Below are positions 8,403 to 19,599 of a stretch of DNA of 20,000 bases, piece by piece. Source of the stretch: Symbiodinium natans (lineage: Eukaryota > Sar > Dinophyceae > Suessiales > Symbiodiniaceae); contig CAJNDS010000918.1 of the NCBI GenBank assembly GCA_905221605.1, positions 1-20,000 on the forward strand, read 5' to 3'. Under the pieces are notes generated by a model that worked only from the letters and a program-made list of their open reading frames with translations, searched no databases and had not been told where the DNA came from. The translations under genes and the position numbers were made by a program. Position 1 is the first letter of the stretch. Each line of letters opens with the position of its first letter.

Positions 8403-8600
8403 ATGGCCGAAGTGAAAGTTAAGCATTGGTTGATTCTGGTTGCGTTTGCTGATGTTTGCTGCCTCTCTACTCTTTGGCCGGCTCTGCTGCTCCTTCCAGT
8501 CCCATCTGAAACGGACCCGTCGAACGAGACAGTTTCCTGCCGAACAGCTAAGCCAGCTAAGCCAGCTAAGCCTCTGAGTCTCGAAAACATGAACCTTTGA
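8403..8600 (+). CDS. Possible small membrane or secreted protein, 65 aa
   Basis: An ATG-initiated frame of 65 codons encodes a short charged N-terminus, then a long hydrophobic stretch (residues about 8-32: WLILVAFADVCCLSTLWPAL and on). A polar tail with the repeat AKPAKPAKP follows, encoded by a perfect 9-bp triplication. The layout fits a signal anchor or signal peptide. No family is recognised, a minus-strand open frame overlaps the same DNA, and no splice evidence favours either strand. Confidence 0.25.
   Translation: MAEVKVKHWLILVAFADVCCLSTLWPALLLLPVPSETDPSNETVSCRTAKPAKPAKPLSLENMNL
8545..8571. repeat. Three tandem copies of CAGCTAAGC
   Basis: CAGCTAAGC occurs at 8545-8553, 8554-8562 and 8563-8571 without mismatch. 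The 9-base period keeps the overlapping + strand frame open. Confidence 0.95.
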
Positions 8601-9446
8601 CATCGCGGAATGCACGACGTGGCAACCTGACGGTGCCGGATGCTGATTGCGTGGCGAGTTTTTTTGAAGGCTGGTGGCGGACTCTGCCTTGCCTTGAAAT
8701 GAGGGGTGGTGCACTTGCTGCACTCCGATCTGGATTCTCAAACCCCTAGATAAACAGAACTTGGAGACAGATCTCCAACCAAGACCACTCGAAAAGAGAA
8801 ACTCGAAACGAAACATCACTTGGGGGCGTAGAAGTTACGAGGCAGCTTTGCTGAGCAGCTAAGCCTGACTTGCTCGCTTCAAGAAACTTGGCTGAGGTCA
8901 CCAACACCAACCAGTGAAAACATACGTTTGATTTAACAAGGTGAGGATTGTCAGGGTTGGTTGAAGAAGTGGTTTTGGAGCCAGGTTCCTTAGGGCTTGG
9001 AAACTGCACGAGAAAATGGTTTCTAGGCATGCGTAAGCATAAATGAAAGGGCATCTCACATTGGCAGCAAGTATGCGATGAGTGCTAATGACGTGCGAAA
9101 CGGCCTCTTTCAAGATGGAGCATTCATGCAACAGTGAGCCAGCTTGTGTTTTGTTGAGCGAGTGGCAGTCATTGCGAAGCCGAGGAAGGCATGCTGGCAA
9201 AAGGCGACGCAGCTTGAGCAAACCCGAACAAGGAGTGGCGTGAAGTGGCCAGATGATTAGTGTCATGCACGCAAGAAGGTGTATGCCTGTGTCGTGCAAT
9301 GTTGTAGCCACATTCCACACCATCGATACTGTCAGAGCTGCTGCATGCTGCACGATGCCGTTGAACAGCTTGCGTGGGTCCTTAGATTGGATAGATTCTG
9401 ACGAACTTGAGGTACATACCCTCGAAGCTGCGCCTTCCAGACTGAC

Positions 9447-9725
9447 CTGACAAGTTCCGACAATTTCTGACACAACAGAAGCCCTTTGGGGTCCTAAGAC
9501 AGAAGAAATCACACGGATGGTCCGGGTGGTGATGCTGCATTCCAAGCCGGTGAGGCAAGCTGGAGACGGCAGATCCTTCTGAGTCTTGAGCTGGTACAGC
9601 AATGACACAGGAGGAACTCCGCGAGCATTGAAACGGGCAAAAGACCAGGCAGCGGACAGAAGCGAGCATGGCATTCGTTCAAGGATTTGACAGATTTCGA
9701 CTTGGCGGTTTTCTCCAGGAAACAA
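9447..9725 (-). CDS. Possible exon with RAP/FASTK-type helical-repeat pattern
   Basis: This minus-strand frame belongs to the longest open frame in the window (9725 to 8898, 275 codons). Near its start it contains LLSAAWSFARFNARGVPPVS. That resembles the repeated L...aWsfA.l....p.l pattern of octotricopeptide/FASTK-RAP organelle RNA-binding proteins, which are numerous in dinoflagellates. A consensus donor (TGTCAG|gtcagt) at 9446 closes this stretch in phase 0. Further down the frame VSMVWNVATTL is a weaker similar block. No RAP domain is visible, and a single motif match is weak evidence. The open frame could be fortuitous. Confidence 0.3.
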
Positions 9726-10080
9726 TTGACAAAAAGATCCTAGATTTCCCTTTCGTGTTTCAGAGCACTTCAGGGCCCGAATGTTCGAGAAATTTCAGGA
9801 AGCCTCCAAACCTTTTTCTGGCTCAGGATGCGGTTGCTTGGGCCGACATTCAAATAAGAGGCAGCCATGGTGCCACGCCGCCGCTCACCAAACGATCGAA
9901 GCTCCTCTGGCAATGGACTAGGACGTGGGGAAGTTTTAGGATAGTTTAGGCTTGCGTTCAGTGCTTGACTACACAGACTCGGGCGTTATGCTCCCTTGCG
10001 CTTCTTTTTCGTGTGTCCCCGGAATTTTCTGCTGAAGTGCAGTTTGCAGCAGCATGAAATTTGTAGCATGAGAAATCCAG

Positions 10081-10748
10081 TCACAGGCCTTCATTTGCAA
10101 CTAGGCATGTGTCAGCCACCTGCTGAGTACAGCAAGCCTGTCCAAGCCAACCTCACATCAACCACTTTTTTCGGTTTATGCAATCTCCAGCTCACAGTGA
10201 ACATCAGAAGAGTATGTCCAGCAATGGCGCTAAAGCCGATACCAAGTGCCACCTTGAAGCTCTGCTTTTCTGCGTCTTCGACAAGGAGAGTTGTTTTTTT
10301 TTCCGCATGTTGTTTCTCGCATGCTTTACAACTGTTTTCTCCTGGTTTTGCATGCGGCACCAATCAATTCTTCCACTTTTCCTGAGCGGCAGGATGCCGG
10401 ACCAATCGTTCAGTGCGCCGATCCACCAGGGGCCAGCAACTCTTTTCAACAGGTTGGCCGCTTCCTTGGCTTGCTCGGCGAACAGATTTCACAACCTCTG
10501 AGGGGAACTGCTTTGCGATTTCTTTGCTTCGAGTTGAGGTCACTACCTCCTTCCGGATTCAACAATCAAGGACGGCACTTGATGGCACTGCATCGCTCCA
10601 CGTTCGCCAAACTTCACGGGCAGCTGAATCTCGTACTTCATTCGATGTGCCGCTGTCGTGCAGGGCCGGGTTGTCTCCATTGTGTGTGGCGACCGGGCAA
10701 CTTGGAACTCAATGTGAATATCGAGAGAAGCAACAAAGCCAAGTTCAT
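10081..10748 (-). CDS. Candidate five-exon gene for a small membrane or secreted protein (about 112 aa)
   Basis: Exons in transcription order are 10748-10694 (MNLALLLLSIFTLSSKLP, signal-peptide-like), 10652-10579 (MKYEIQLPVKFGERGAMQCH), 10473-10377 (KEAANLLKRVAGPWWIGALN), 10269-10196 (SFKVALGIGFSAIAGHTLLM, hydrophobic, likely membrane-spanning) and 10119-10081 (VADTCLVANEGL, then TGA). Every junction has GT...AG ends and matching phase (1/2, 0/0, 1/2, 0/0). Introns are 41, 105, 107 and 76 bases. The 41-base first intron is short, so translation might instead start at the Met of MKYEIQ. The protein is not recognised. A secretory or membrane location is inferred from the two hydrophobic segments. 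It is one of the few minus-strand models here, lying between + strand candidates. Confidence 0.4.
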
Positions 10749-11211
10749 GGCCATATGCATAACTTGTATGTTAATCGAGCACATTAGCTTTCTGGAGCTT
10801 GAATGATACTTCATCGTTTCCTGTTTCGGGCTGCGGCAATGCTTGTCCGCCCCCAATGAAATAGATTTTGGGCATTGATGGCGTTTGCCCCTCAAATCCC
10901 CCACGGCCCTACGATAATCCATTTGCCAGAGTCTGAAAAGTTTCGAAAAGTCTTTCCTTTAGGAGACTCATCCTGTAGAGTCTGAAAGGTCCTTTTGCCC
11001 AAAGGGGTTCCTACACTGCCTCCTGGCTTCTAGCCTTCTTGGTTGCTTTTGCCAGTTTCGGCTTGTGTGCCGTTTTGTCTAGGCTTCTCCTTTTTCCCAG
11101 ACTGGACCTAAGCTTTGTCAGTTCGTTTGCGCAGGTCATCTTGCTAATGAGGGGTTGGGCTGGACATGACACAGGGTGCACACTTGGCCCTCTCAACACA
11201 ATCTCGTCTAG

Positions 11212-11482
11212 GTCATGATGGGGACTCCTGTGTACATCGAGGAGCAGCTTCACATCAGAGAGCACGCTCCCTTCGCTGTTCAGCAGACTGACGCAGGATG
11301 CCTTCTATCATCGGAACAGCTTCCAGTTCAACATGTGCATGGTCGGTCGCCAAGTGGCGAAGTGGTGCTCCCAAAATCAGATGAAGGTACAATTGAAGCT
11401 GCTGGCTCCAAGGTAATTGACAGCAGCCAGCACCATGAGCCCTACCGTGACATAGCGCAGCTGCTCGTTCGGAGCCTCAAGG
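11212..11482 (+). CDS. Unrecognised internal exon, about 90 codons
   Basis: An acceptor (cgtctag|GTC) at 11211 and a donor (CTCAAGG|gtgaac) at 11483 bound a continuous frame. It includes GTPVYIEEQLHIREHAPFAV near its start and HHEPYRDIAQLLVRSLKG at its end. A second consensus donor (GATGAAG|gtacaa) lies inside at about 11386. Downstream, + strand stretches after cccag at about 11630 (VDTRLLSNPRSLLACRVAAL) and after ttgcag at about 11843 (VACHVGICGVKTPAIIRQVG) could be further exons. A 100-codon minus-strand frame (11909-11607) overlaps both. No domain is recognised. Confidence 0.33.
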
Positions 11483-11919
11483 GTGAACCCGGCTGAATCC
11501 AGGAGAGAACAGACGTGAGCATCAGCTCAGGCCATGTCTTTTCACACATTGGAGGCACGCGAGTACCACATAGACATATTACATCATATTGCACATGTAC
11601 TTTGTCTTAACTGTGGGGTTGTCCCCAGGTCGACACCAGACTACTGTCGAATCCGAGAAGCTTGCTTGCATGCCGTGTTGCTGCACTCTTCCGTTTGAAG
11701 TCGTGTTTGCTCAGCTGGACGTACTGAGGAGATAAAATCTCCATCCAGGCTTGAGGGATGAGTCGGGATGAGTACATGTTGCATGTTGCTGCAAAAGCAT
11801 CTTGGGGAAATCGAGTCAGCAGCGAGGAATTACAGCATTGCAGGTTGCATGTCATGTCGGGATTTGTGGGGTGAAAACACCTGCTATCATCAGGCAGGTT
11901 GGAAGGCAAATGACCAGAA

Positions 11920-14168
11920 CCCTAGCTCCAACTCATGCATTGGCTAGTTTGTAATGGCTGGCCCGAATGCAGAACCACCTGGCAGATCACACCGCTGTGC
12001 AAGAATGCGATGTGCTTTGTCACCACTTCATACAAATGACAGGGTCCCAGCTCGTGGCTCAGCACTGATGATGATGGATGCATCCCAACCACACCCATAG
12101 CCCACGTTGCAACATGAGCAGTGCGTTAAGACCTCAAAGGCCTCAACGAATCTCTATTTCGGAATGCGATTTGAGCATCCCAGCAGATGCAGCGCCTCAC
12201 AAGTTTGGTCACGGTGTTGAGGCCAATCCACTTAGAACCACTCAGTCGCCCAGACCAAGGCAGCTTTCATTCTAGAGCTTCTGAGGATTGCTTCACCTGA
12301 ACATATTCGGGCAGCATCTAGCAGAATCTATCGTGTGTCCTACCTGGCTCGGCCCGCTGTTGCCGAAATGGGCCGCAGAACAAGACTCTCAACTCTGGCA
12401 CTTTGTGCAGCGGACTCCCTTTGACTGTTGCTGCTGCGCAGCCTTCGGCCTGACCCCGTTCAACCTGAAGGCTCTCCCTGGACACAACTTTGAACTCGCC
12501 CAAAGCAAGCAAACTCTCAAGAAAAAAGAAAGTCACGAGCAAAGAAAGCGTCAATGTCCATAACGAACTTAACTTCAACGAATCCAGACGCCCAGGCCTG
12601 CCAGGCCCAGGCTTGCGCGTGGCTTCTTTCGTGAAACACAAGTCAATACACCAGAACGCTTAAACGAAAACAAAATGTCCCAAGTAGCACGAAAGTGCAA
12701 CGTAGAAAAACCTCAGGGAAGAAGCCCATCTCAGCTTATCTCAACGCCTGCGCGATATTGGCGACCATGGTCTGGCACCTGAGTGGATACATCTATCTTG
12801 TTAAACTCCCTGGTTATAGGGTTGCAGTACCACCCTTACATAATCAGTGTTCTAGAGAAATTTGTTAGTACGTCGAAGCAACCTGGCCTGAGTCGAAAAC
12901 AGCAATTAATGATCGTTTGGCAGAAACCGATGTCTTGGCATCCTGCTCATTTGCCATCGAAATACACAGGCCGCAAGATGCCGCAACGAGATGTAGGACA
13001 TTGTACGACGCTGTTGCCGCTTGTCTAGGCAATCCCACAGCCTGAGCAACATCGATACTTTTTCTTCCTCACTGCGACTTTTCTTTGTGTTAATTTCGTC
13101 CAAATCAAATTCGAAACGGCCAGTTCCGTAAACCCAGAAGAACCTCACCTACAGCCGCAATGCCAGTCGATGCATGGCAAATCCCCTTGGGAACCCGAAT
13201 GTTTGTTCGATGCTGGGACATCTTTCCAGTGCTTCTTTGGAAGCCTTTCCCCATTTTAGTTGTCGGAAGTGCTCGTATAAAGTTTCACTTGTCTTGCTTG
13301 TTTGGATGTTTGAAGATGTTTTCTCAATATCTCAATTTGTGCTATCCTAGGCCGGGAAGGCTTCCCAGAAACATGCAACGCCCAGATTAATTAGCATTGC
13401 TTCAAGTGCTCATCCGGGCAAATCGTACCATCATCGCATCAATGCAAGATCGGCCCCTTTTCCAACCTCCCGGCTAGAATTGCTAGAACATGGCCCGGCC
13501 AAAGACATGTCCTTTGCTGTAGCCATGAATGACGAAAGCCAAACCAGCTTAGAGTCTAGGATTCTGACAATTCGCGTTCTGCAATTCTACAAGAAAGTTT
13601 CACCCAAGCAACAATTGCAATGAAGAACGCCTTTGCAGATGTAGCCACATCGACTTGAAATTCCTGGATGCTCCCGCAACGCTGAGCAGGGTGTAGGGAG
13701 TGACAGAAACCAGGAACGGCCGCAAGAGAAACCCTGTTGCAGAAACCACCCCATGTATGCGGAACTGAAGGGACCAGCTGCCTGCGACCAGTGCAAAAGA
13801 ACATTCTGGCGTTTTTTCGGACAAAGAGGACATGCCAGTCCGCCACACTCCCGACTCTCCTCCAGCAGAAGCCTCGACCAGCCCAGCCCGACAAGACAAA
13901 TCGGGCCGCCTGCTCGAGACAAGGCGGTAATGTACTTGAATTCTGGTGATCGGCGACCTGTCACCTTGAACTAGTACGTCGAGGTACCGCTTTCAGTGTC
14001 AGCTCCGCATCGTCAAGGGTTATTTAGGGTAGTAGTAGAATGCCTACTACAATACTTATCCCTTGGCAAAGAAGCAACCAGCGTGAAGAAGCAAACGCCG
14101 TATTCTGACGCACCACGAACAGTGGGGCCTTCAAGACAGATGTGTTGCCCTCAACCCTCACGTTTCAG
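11920..14168. other. No gene confidently recognised
   Basis: Several open frames of 65-125 codons overlap on both strands. The most protein-like is on the minus strand at about 13110-12960 (RFEFDLDEINTKKSRSEEEK), charged and perhaps helical. A minus-strand frame at about 13700-13560 has a hydrophobic segment (AKAFFIAIVAWVKLSC). Neither has matched splice sites that I could defend. Confidence 0.3.
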
Positions 14169-15236
14169 TGATCTTCAGCCTGAAACTGCGTGTAACACGC
14201 AAACGGATCCGGAAGCCCTTGAAGCCAGTCAATTCAGAGAACAAGTCACACAAGCAAAGGCAGGCCATGTAAGCTGCATTGCAGTCGCGACCAATGTGTC
14301 GGTCCTTCCGGTTCTCTGCTATTGGTTCTTCTTGGGTGTTGTCACGTCTTCTCGTCGTTAAAGTTTCTGTCCATGTAGTCTGAAGCCTTGAATATATGGG
14401 GTTGTTGCCACAAGGCTAGGCCTTGGTTCTGCCTCAGTAGTTACTCGTATTTCAGCTGCCGGCAGCCAGGACATCCTGGGGCAGCTCCGGCGTCAAATAA
14501 ACGATGCCGAGGACCGCGCCACGGCGTTGCAACATGCCCGAACCACTTGGCCCATTGCTCCTGGCTCTGAAGGAGTGCTTCGTGCGCATTGATATGTCTC
14601 ACGCGATATCTTTCAAGGCCATGCGCCAGGAAAAGTAAAGTCAGTAGCCCGTCCAAAGGTCCACTGCATCCTTTCAGGTCCGGAGGTGGGTTCCGGCCCG
14701 ATGCCAAGCGGCTTTTTGACAGCCTGCGCCGCCTTCGTCCGCAGCATACTTTGGTACTGCCAGGCGCTCACAAAAATTGAAGATGACACGCTGGTTCCCG
14801 TGCCACTTATGGACTTGTTCCAGCTCCTTGACCCTCCATCGCGCAGGACACGCTTGAATGGCATGCATTGCCCTGGCATTGCTCATGCTTGTCCCAGCAT
14901 GTGCAGCGCTTGAGTCGCACTTGAGAAACTTGAGAAGAGGTCTGCTGCCAAGCTGCCGGTTCCGAACTCGGCTAAATCGAAGGGTGGCGGAGTTGCAGAG
15001 TTCGGTGATCTTGTGTGCATGCCAGGCCTTGCCGTTCAGTTTGGACTCGACCTGAGAAACGCACTGGCAGTATAGCTGGGCATTTCAGCGCTTCCCTCAA
15101 TCCTCAATTCTTCTCTAAGGACCCAGCAGTTGCAGAGGTAATACCACTCATAGATGGTGCCCAGGGCTTGGAAGCCAACTGGAAGCTGCCAGACTGGCTG
15201 GAACCGGGTTGGACCAACACACAGCCACTGCACCAG
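14169..15236 (+). CDS. Candidate multi-exon gene with coiled-coil segment
   Basis: Exon 14169-14263 (CNTQTDPEALEASQFREQVT) ends in phase 1 at a GC donor (GGCAG|gccatg). It joins exon 14456-about 14535 (SQDILGQLRRQINDAEDRAT), which starts in phase 2 after tatttcag. Together they give a heptad-like, charged helix suited to a coiled coil. Further right, 14914-15069 (GGGVAEFGDLVCMPGLAVQF) ends in phase 0 at GCA|gtatag. It joins 15120-15236 (DPAVAEVIPLIDGAQGLEAN) across a 50-base intron, and that exon ends at a strong donor CACCAG|gtaagc. The bridge between 14535 and 14914 is unresolved, so these may be two genes. An ATG frame at 14858 with a signal-peptide-like start (MACIALALLMLVPACAAL) overlaps the gap. 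The function is unknown. Confidence 0.35.
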
Positions 15237-15239
15237 GTA

Positions 15240-16110
15240 AGCAGCGTCCAATGCATAGCACGCAGCTGTGCGCTAAGAAGTGACTATGCCGCGTTCTCAG
15301 TTTTATCTGCTCGACAGTCGTCGGAGTCGTTGCATGATACACGTGTGTCAGTAAGAACCAATGCCGCAAGGTTGTCATGATCCTCAGACATCTGCTTCAC
15401 TTTAACCTCATTCGCCTGATCCCTGAAATCCGCTCGGACTGCAAGTACAGGTCATGCTGGCGAGTTTCCTGTTGTCGAGCAGCCTGTCATTCAACATATC
15501 CAGACAATGCGCACGCAGACTCACCCCTGCATACCACATGGTTCTTGAAGATGTGGCCCTGGGGCAGGGCTCTCAACGTTGTGGACTTGCTTTATTTGTT
15601 AGGTACTTTGTACACAGTCAGCCAGACGCTGTAGGCAGCAGGCGGTGCACTACGTTACAGCCGGGAGACGGAGAGTTGACAGCCGGGCCGACGAGGAGCA
15701 GGAAGCAGAGTCCTGGACTCGTGAAATGACGTGCAACGCATGCTACAGCTGCTACAGACTGTTCGCTCCATATTCTACAGCTACTCGCAGCAGTTGTAAC
15801 ACCCTGTACCAAGATGACAGCATCCATGACTTATCGAATACTGACCGGGGCTTGATGCCTTTGGTCTCCAACAGGGTCTGGAAGATTTGCGCCTTTTTGC
15901 CGTCACGCACATCACGCACGACAGCGCGCAGCAGGATGACGGAGTCGGAGGGAGGAGCATTGAGTAATAAATAATTGAAACAATGGGCAGCCTGTGCGCA
16001 TGTTGAACTGAATGATCTGAAAAGGCAGTAAAAGCGGTTAAAGGATGCGGAGCATGCTAGGTGCTGCGCTTGCCATGTGCTGTCACTTTGGTCAGCCCAG
16101 GAAATTCAAA
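15240..16110. other. No gene confidently recognised
   Basis: Open frames of 85-110 codons exist on the + strand. One contains a charged stretch (RRRVDSRADEEQEAESW, about 15660-15720). No family motif or phase-matched junction was found. Exons of the flanking + strand candidates may lie here. Confidence 0.3.
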
Positions 16111-16112
16111 AG

Positions 16113-16716
16113 GTGATGGCGCTGTATGTGGGAACGGCTTGTTTGAAAGAACCTGTCATCGTTCGGTGCGTGTCGGCACGACGTTTTGGCAAGGCTCTGG
16201 TGGCGTGTGAAGGGCAAGATCTCAGTCACTTCCAACAGGTATCCTGGAGGGATCTGGAGGGATCATGTCATTATCTTCTGCTAAACATTCTGCCTGCCTC
16301 TGTTTGGTTGCAAGGCGTGCGACGAGGAGACTTTTGCGTTTGCTCTCCACAATCGGCATTCTAAAATTGTTCCGGGAGGATATCAAAGAGCTCGAGATAT
16401 CTCTCAGACATTTCATGACGTGGGGCTTGCTTCAGGCGAGATTGATTTCCTCAGTACTTGAGCTTGTAGAAGCATGTAGAAGCGAATCTAAATTCCCAGG
16501 GCTACCTGGAAAAGGTCGACGAGCATGCGCCACTCTTAGCTCCTGTTCGGAGGCGGGCCCTTCTAAAGTCTTCCAGGGCAAGACTCATCAAAGGTCGGAA
16601 GCCTGAACAAAGCGCAAGCTGACGAGCTCTTCCGTCTCCGAACCATCGATATTCCCAACAAGAAGCGGTGCCCTTATTGCATTCCCGCAGAGCAATGCTC
16701 GGGGAGGTGTTGCTGA
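16113..16716 (+). CDS. Unrecognised three-exon candidate with CxxC motif
   Basis: Exon 16113-16238 (MALYVGTACLKEPVIVRCVS) ends at CAACAG|gtatcc in phase 0. Exon 16315-16453 (HSKIVPGGYQRARDISQTFH and GLASGEIDFL) starts after gcaag and ends at CTCA|gtactt in phase 1. Exon 16577 onward starts in phase 2 after cttccag (NKAQADELFRLRTIDIPNKK, then RCPYC) and is open to TGA 16714-16716. A donor inside it (GGGGAG|gtgttg) may instead continue the gene. Introns are 76 and 123 bases, and all phases match. CPYC followed by further cysteines (C.....C) might bind zinc. The family is not recognised. The 5' end lies upstream and was not found. Confidence 0.42.
16465..16484. repeat. Near-perfect 10-bp tandem duplication in an intron
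   Basis: TGTAGAAGCA (16465-16474) is followed by TGTAGAAGCG (16475-16484). Within the proposed intron 16454-16576 this has no coding consequence. A similar duplication (CTGGAGGGAT twice, about 16244-16263) lies in the preceding proposed intron. Confidence 0.85.
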
Positions 16717-17502
<786 letters not shown>

Positions 17503-19362
17503 CACCAACAGAAGAGTGACAAAAAACGTGGCAAAAAAACAATCTCCACCCGGCAAAACCACGGAACGGCCAGTGCGGACTACGTCACTAGGAAGAGGCC
17601 CAAGCCCACAACAAACCCACTTGATCAATCCTGGACCGTGTTTGTCAACTGCATAGAACTCTTAACTGGGTAGAGCTGGGTTTAAATCGGCCATGCCTTC
17701 AAGGACAATTCGGCCGCGACTAGTCGAAGCATTCTTGCGACTGCGTACGGAATCGTTTGGACATCCACGTGTCGCAGTGGGAACTGGCACGGCGGGGTCG
17801 TTTTCCTCGCAACTGTGCTCCAGCACCCCTGCATCTCACATTGACATGGTTCAGACTTTCTTCGATGTTAAACGACCAAACTAGCACAAAGTCTCACATC
17901 GATTTGGCGGGCCTTGGAAAAGGTGCCCGTGATTCGTCAATGGGCCGTGTAATTCTACGTGCAATTCTATTTCAGCGTCTGCATTAAAGATCCCATTTTG
18001 GGTTCTTGGTTTGTCCATTTGTCTGTTTAGCGTTCGTTCCATACAGTTCGGCCCAGAGCTGCAAGAATCCAGCAAAATGGGTCTGAGTTGATCATCGAAC
18101 CTCAGCTAGCTGTGCAAGTTCGTGTTCGCAGTCTCCATCCTCCACACGCAGTCAATCGACATCGTCCTCTCCCACGCTTACACGAACTTACTTGCTTACT
18201 CCCGCGGCGCAAAAAAAAGATACGAGGGACGGGACGTCTTCTTCTGATGCTGAGGATGTCCCTCAGATCCCAGGGCCACAGTGCCAAAGAGGCCAGACAT
18301 GCACTCAAATGCTGATGCTGTGTACTGAGCTCACGAAGCAGGGCAATATCAATCTTTGTCAATATCATCACATTCCCACATGGTCCAATTGAAGCTTCTC
18401 GGTGAGTCGACAGGTGAACCAGGACACCGAAGTCAAGGCCATATGCAACCGCTTCCATGACAATGTGAGAGCATGTGAGAGCCATGAGAGCCCTCCCTGT
18501 AGACCGGAAAGGCGATGGTCGACAGAATGAAGCAGCTCCAATCGCTGGAGCAGGCGTCGCAACGGGAACGCGAGACTCCACGAAGTCCCCCGCTAAACGC
18601 TTCTCAGCCTTCTCAGCATTGCTGTCCACATTCCACCCAACTCACTTTGTGCGAGAGTCTAGTCTATAGTGTGTCATGCAATCAGTGCTGGTTCGAAGCT
18701 GACATGTTCCGCACTTGTCTGAGCCCACTATTTCTTGCCTTGGCCTGGGGGCATGCAATTTCAGATCGTACGGAAGAGCGGCTATATAAGAGCGGAGTGT
18801 GCTCTTGATATCTTTGCCACTGTTCAATGGTACCGAAAGAGCGTGGCGCATCGTGCCTTTGCCAGTTGTCGAGCACGAGTCCATGACGATCCGCTGGGCC
18901 CGCGAGAGGAAATTGTCGTACTTTGCTCTTCGGGCAGCTGTGACATTGCAACATACTGTACTTGCAACGCGCTTGACATAATTGGGAGTTGTTAGTGTAT
19001 GTGTTGCAGCACACCAGGTTCATGCAGGGCTCTCTGGAGCATAATATAGGGAGTTTCAGCAGAGACATGTCGATTTCAACATGCTCAACAGGAGACAGGA
19101 TGACAGAGGCAAATGTCATACGTGGCATCTGGAGATTCTAATTTCCCTTATTCAGACCTGCACAAATGTCACCAGCCCAATGTCCGACGGACGGCGTAAC
19201 TATCCCCGCGGCTCATCGGGAGGCGTCAGTGACCCAAGCTGTCACCACGTGCGGCTATCAGTCATCTCGTGAGCTCTGCTAAATGATGCCCAACGCAGGA
19301 ACAGCTCTTGTAGAACATCGTACGGTATGCAACAGTGAGCACATGTTCAAGTTCACCGCTTG
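17503..19362. other. No gene confidently recognised
   Basis: Overlapping frames on both strands are present. A minus-strand frame from 18629 to 18102 has one protein-like block (VMEAVAYGLDFGVLVHLSTH). A + strand ATG at 18702 gives a signal-peptide-like start (MFRTCLSPLFLALAWGHA). A + strand stretch at 18826-18981 (GTERAWRIVPLPVVEHES) also looks protein-like. These conflict in strand or frame, and no junctions could be matched, so no gene is called. Confidence 0.3.
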
Positions 19363-19590
19363 CTGAGTGTCGACGAGGTCCTTCGTCCCGGAGTTCATGT
19401 CATCATCCACGGGATAAGAGTGGCTTGTCAAGTACGGAAGGGCTTCGAAAAGGTTATTTAAAAAATGTTCGCTTTTCGGGCTTTCGCTTCAAGTGGCCTG
19501 TTGATGTCACCTGGTTGGAGCCTGACGAAATCCCAGACTTATGCGGATGGGTCTTAGTTGCTGACATCTATGGCCAACAATCTGGCTCTG
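19363..19590 (+). CDS. Unrecognised two-exon coding candidate
   Basis: A frame open from about 19363 (LSVDEVLRPGVHVIIHGIRV) ends in phase 0 at GAAAAG|gttatt (19452). It joins 19494 onward in phase 0 after cgcttcaag (WPVDVTWLEPDEIPDLCGWV). The intron would be 41 bases, the same length as the short first intron of the minus-strand model at 10.7 kb. A possible donor (CTCTG|gtcaga) follows at 19591. A + strand frame from 19616 (FWLREYFVEMPEPLTPSSPY) may be a later exon. The family is unknown, and the short intron makes the model uncertain. Confidence 0.28.
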
Positions 19591-19599
19591 GTCAGAAGG

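Noticed and set aside
16440-16640. Frameshifted pseudogene caused by the 10-bp duplication at 16465-16484
   Set aside because: The duplication falls inside a proposed intron (16454-16576) with matching phases on both sides, so no lesion is needed.
18102-18629. 175-codon minus-strand open frame as a gene
   Set aside because: A frame of this length is expected by chance at near-unit frequency in 20 kb of this composition, and no family is recognised.
18783-18790. TATATAAG as a TATA box promoter
   Set aside because: A single motif with no gene start placed downstream. Dinoflagellate promoters are not known for canonical TATA boxes, and the motif also lies inside an open frame.
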